The notes under the pieces were generated by a model. It was given only the letters and a program-made list of their open reading frames with translations. It did no database searches and was not told where the DNA came from. The translations under genes were made by a program, and so were the position numbers. A stretch of DNA of 20,368 bases from Candidatus Iainarchaeum sp. (GTDB lineage: Archaea; Iainarchaeota; Iainarchaeia; Iainarchaeales; JAAZKV01): contig JAQVAR010000007.1 in the NCBI GenBank assembly GCA_028690725.1, positions 1 to 20,368 on the forward strand, given 5' to 3'. Shown here piece by piece: positions 19,847-20,368 of this stretch (the first letter of the stretch is position 1; every line of letters starts with the position of its first letter).

Positions 19847-20368
19847 CTTAGGAATAATTGTTTCAACAGTTGATGGTCCTTCTCCAAGCAGAATTAATTT
19901 TGTTGTTAATGATGGTTTTGCACACAAAGGAATGTTTGTTGAACTAAATTATAGTGAGGGCACAATGATTTGTATGATTGATGAATTAATTAAAACAAAT
20001 CGTTATTTTGAAAGGCCTGATTCTGTAAAAATGATTGGTGTTGAATTAGAAAAAAATTTTCCTACTTCTGATTGGGAATTTCTTTTAGCAAGTGCGAAAC
20101 CATTGGGGGTTTTTAAAAATGGTTTAATACAACGTTCTACTTTTCCTCCTTCCCCAGGTACAGAAGTTTTTGTTGCAAAAAATGATAATATAAAAAAATT
20201 TTTGGGCTTAGAAAAAGATGGTTTAAATTTGGGCAAAATTCAATTTCATGATATTGAATTAAAATTGAATATGTCTAAATTATTACAAAAACATTTAGCT
20301 GTTGTTGCTCAGAGTGGGGCAGGTAAATCATTTTTGATGTCAGTTATTTTGGAAGAATTACAAAAAAG
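19836..20368 (+). CDS. herA: HerA-type DNA translocase (partial, cut by window end)
   Basis: Hexameric FtsK/HerA-superfamily ATPase that drives NurA in DNA end resection. Only the first 177 residues are in the window. Residues 1-~100 match the HAS-barrel domain (LGIIVSTVDGPSPSRINF, GMFVELNY), and the Walker A motif AQSGAGKS is at 158-165. The ATG at 19836 overlaps the end of the HAD gene by 11 bases and is preceded by AGGTGA, a strong Shine-Dalgarno. Gene order after nurA supports the call. The rest of the ATPase domain lies beyond 20368. Confidence 0.92.
   Translation, partial: MVSNLGIIVSTVDGPSPSRINFVVNDGFAHKGMFVELNYSEGTMICMIDELIKTNRYFERPDSVKMIGVELEKNFPTSDWEFLLASAKPLGVFKNGLIQRSTFPPSPGTEVFVAKNDNIKKFLGLEKDGLNLGKIQFHDIELKLNMSKLLQKHLAVVAQSGAGKSFLMSVILEELQK

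Noticed and set aside
1..20368. CRISPR arrays, insertion sequences, rRNA genes or a replication origin
   Set aside because: No regularly spaced repeats, transposase genes, rRNA-like blocks or origin-type repeat clusters (no Cdc6/Orc1 neighbour) were seen.

Overview
This is a strongly A+T-rich archaeal chromosome segment. The gene content is diagnostic: ribosomal proteins S19e, L39e, L31e and L18Ae/LX, aIF6, prefoldin alpha, SRP receptor FtsY, archaeal DnaG, Hjc, Pth2, NurA and HerA, plus tRNA genes with archaeal-type introns after position 37. Tight packing, short intergenic gaps, many leaderless-looking starts and Lys/Glu-rich proteins suggest a small-genome DPANN-type archaeon (Woesearchaeota/Pacearchaeota-like). 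That placement is inference; no rRNA is present to prove it.

Layout. 1-78 is the tail of an incoming + strand gene with a GLUG-like end. 176-3762 (-) is a translation/protein-targeting operon: S19e - L39e - L31e - aIF6 - L18Ae - prefoldin alpha - FtsY. It has one recognisable promoter upstream of S19e and strong internal Shine-Dalgarno sites. 3878-4829 (-) holds an intron-containing tRNA-Gly(UCC) followed by an unusual fusion protein, an MTH1-like Nudix hydrolase joined to an RNase P Rpp21/Rpr2-like subunit. 4930-6918 has a small unknown protein (-), thymidylate kinase (+) and a multi-pass membrane protein (+). 6927-8029 is a tRNA/homing-endonuclease knot: an orphan 3' half of a tRNA-Gly (-), a LAGLIDADG endonuclease gene (+), and a complete intron-containing tRNA-Gly(GCC) (-) whose 3' exon overlaps the end of the endonuclease gene. 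8103-9950 (-) has a surface transglutaminase-like protein and tRNA-Val(UAC). 10167-10646 (+) is a small membrane protein with a hairpin terminator.

10682-12371 (-) carries DnaG, with an Asn/Arg/Tyr-rich insertion, and a DUF167 protein. 12491-13070 (+) has Hjc and a 39-residue micro-gene. 13082-14392 (-) is Pth2, a circularly permuted YlqF-like GTPase and a broken small gene directly abutting it. 14458-15537 (-) holds two unknown coiled-coil proteins. 15559-17460 (-) is an ArsR-type regulator - IscS - IscU operon with a probable operator over its start. 17535-17954 (-) is an unknown protein. 18059-20368 (+) is NurA - HAD hydrolase - HerA (cut by the window end), a DNA end-resection operon with a HAD protein inserted.

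The observations most worth following are the Nudix/RNase P-subunit fusion, the orphan tRNA-Gly 3' half (trans-split tRNA or relic) beside a homing endonuclease, the ArsR-controlled Isc operon and the HAD protein inside the nurA-herA operon.
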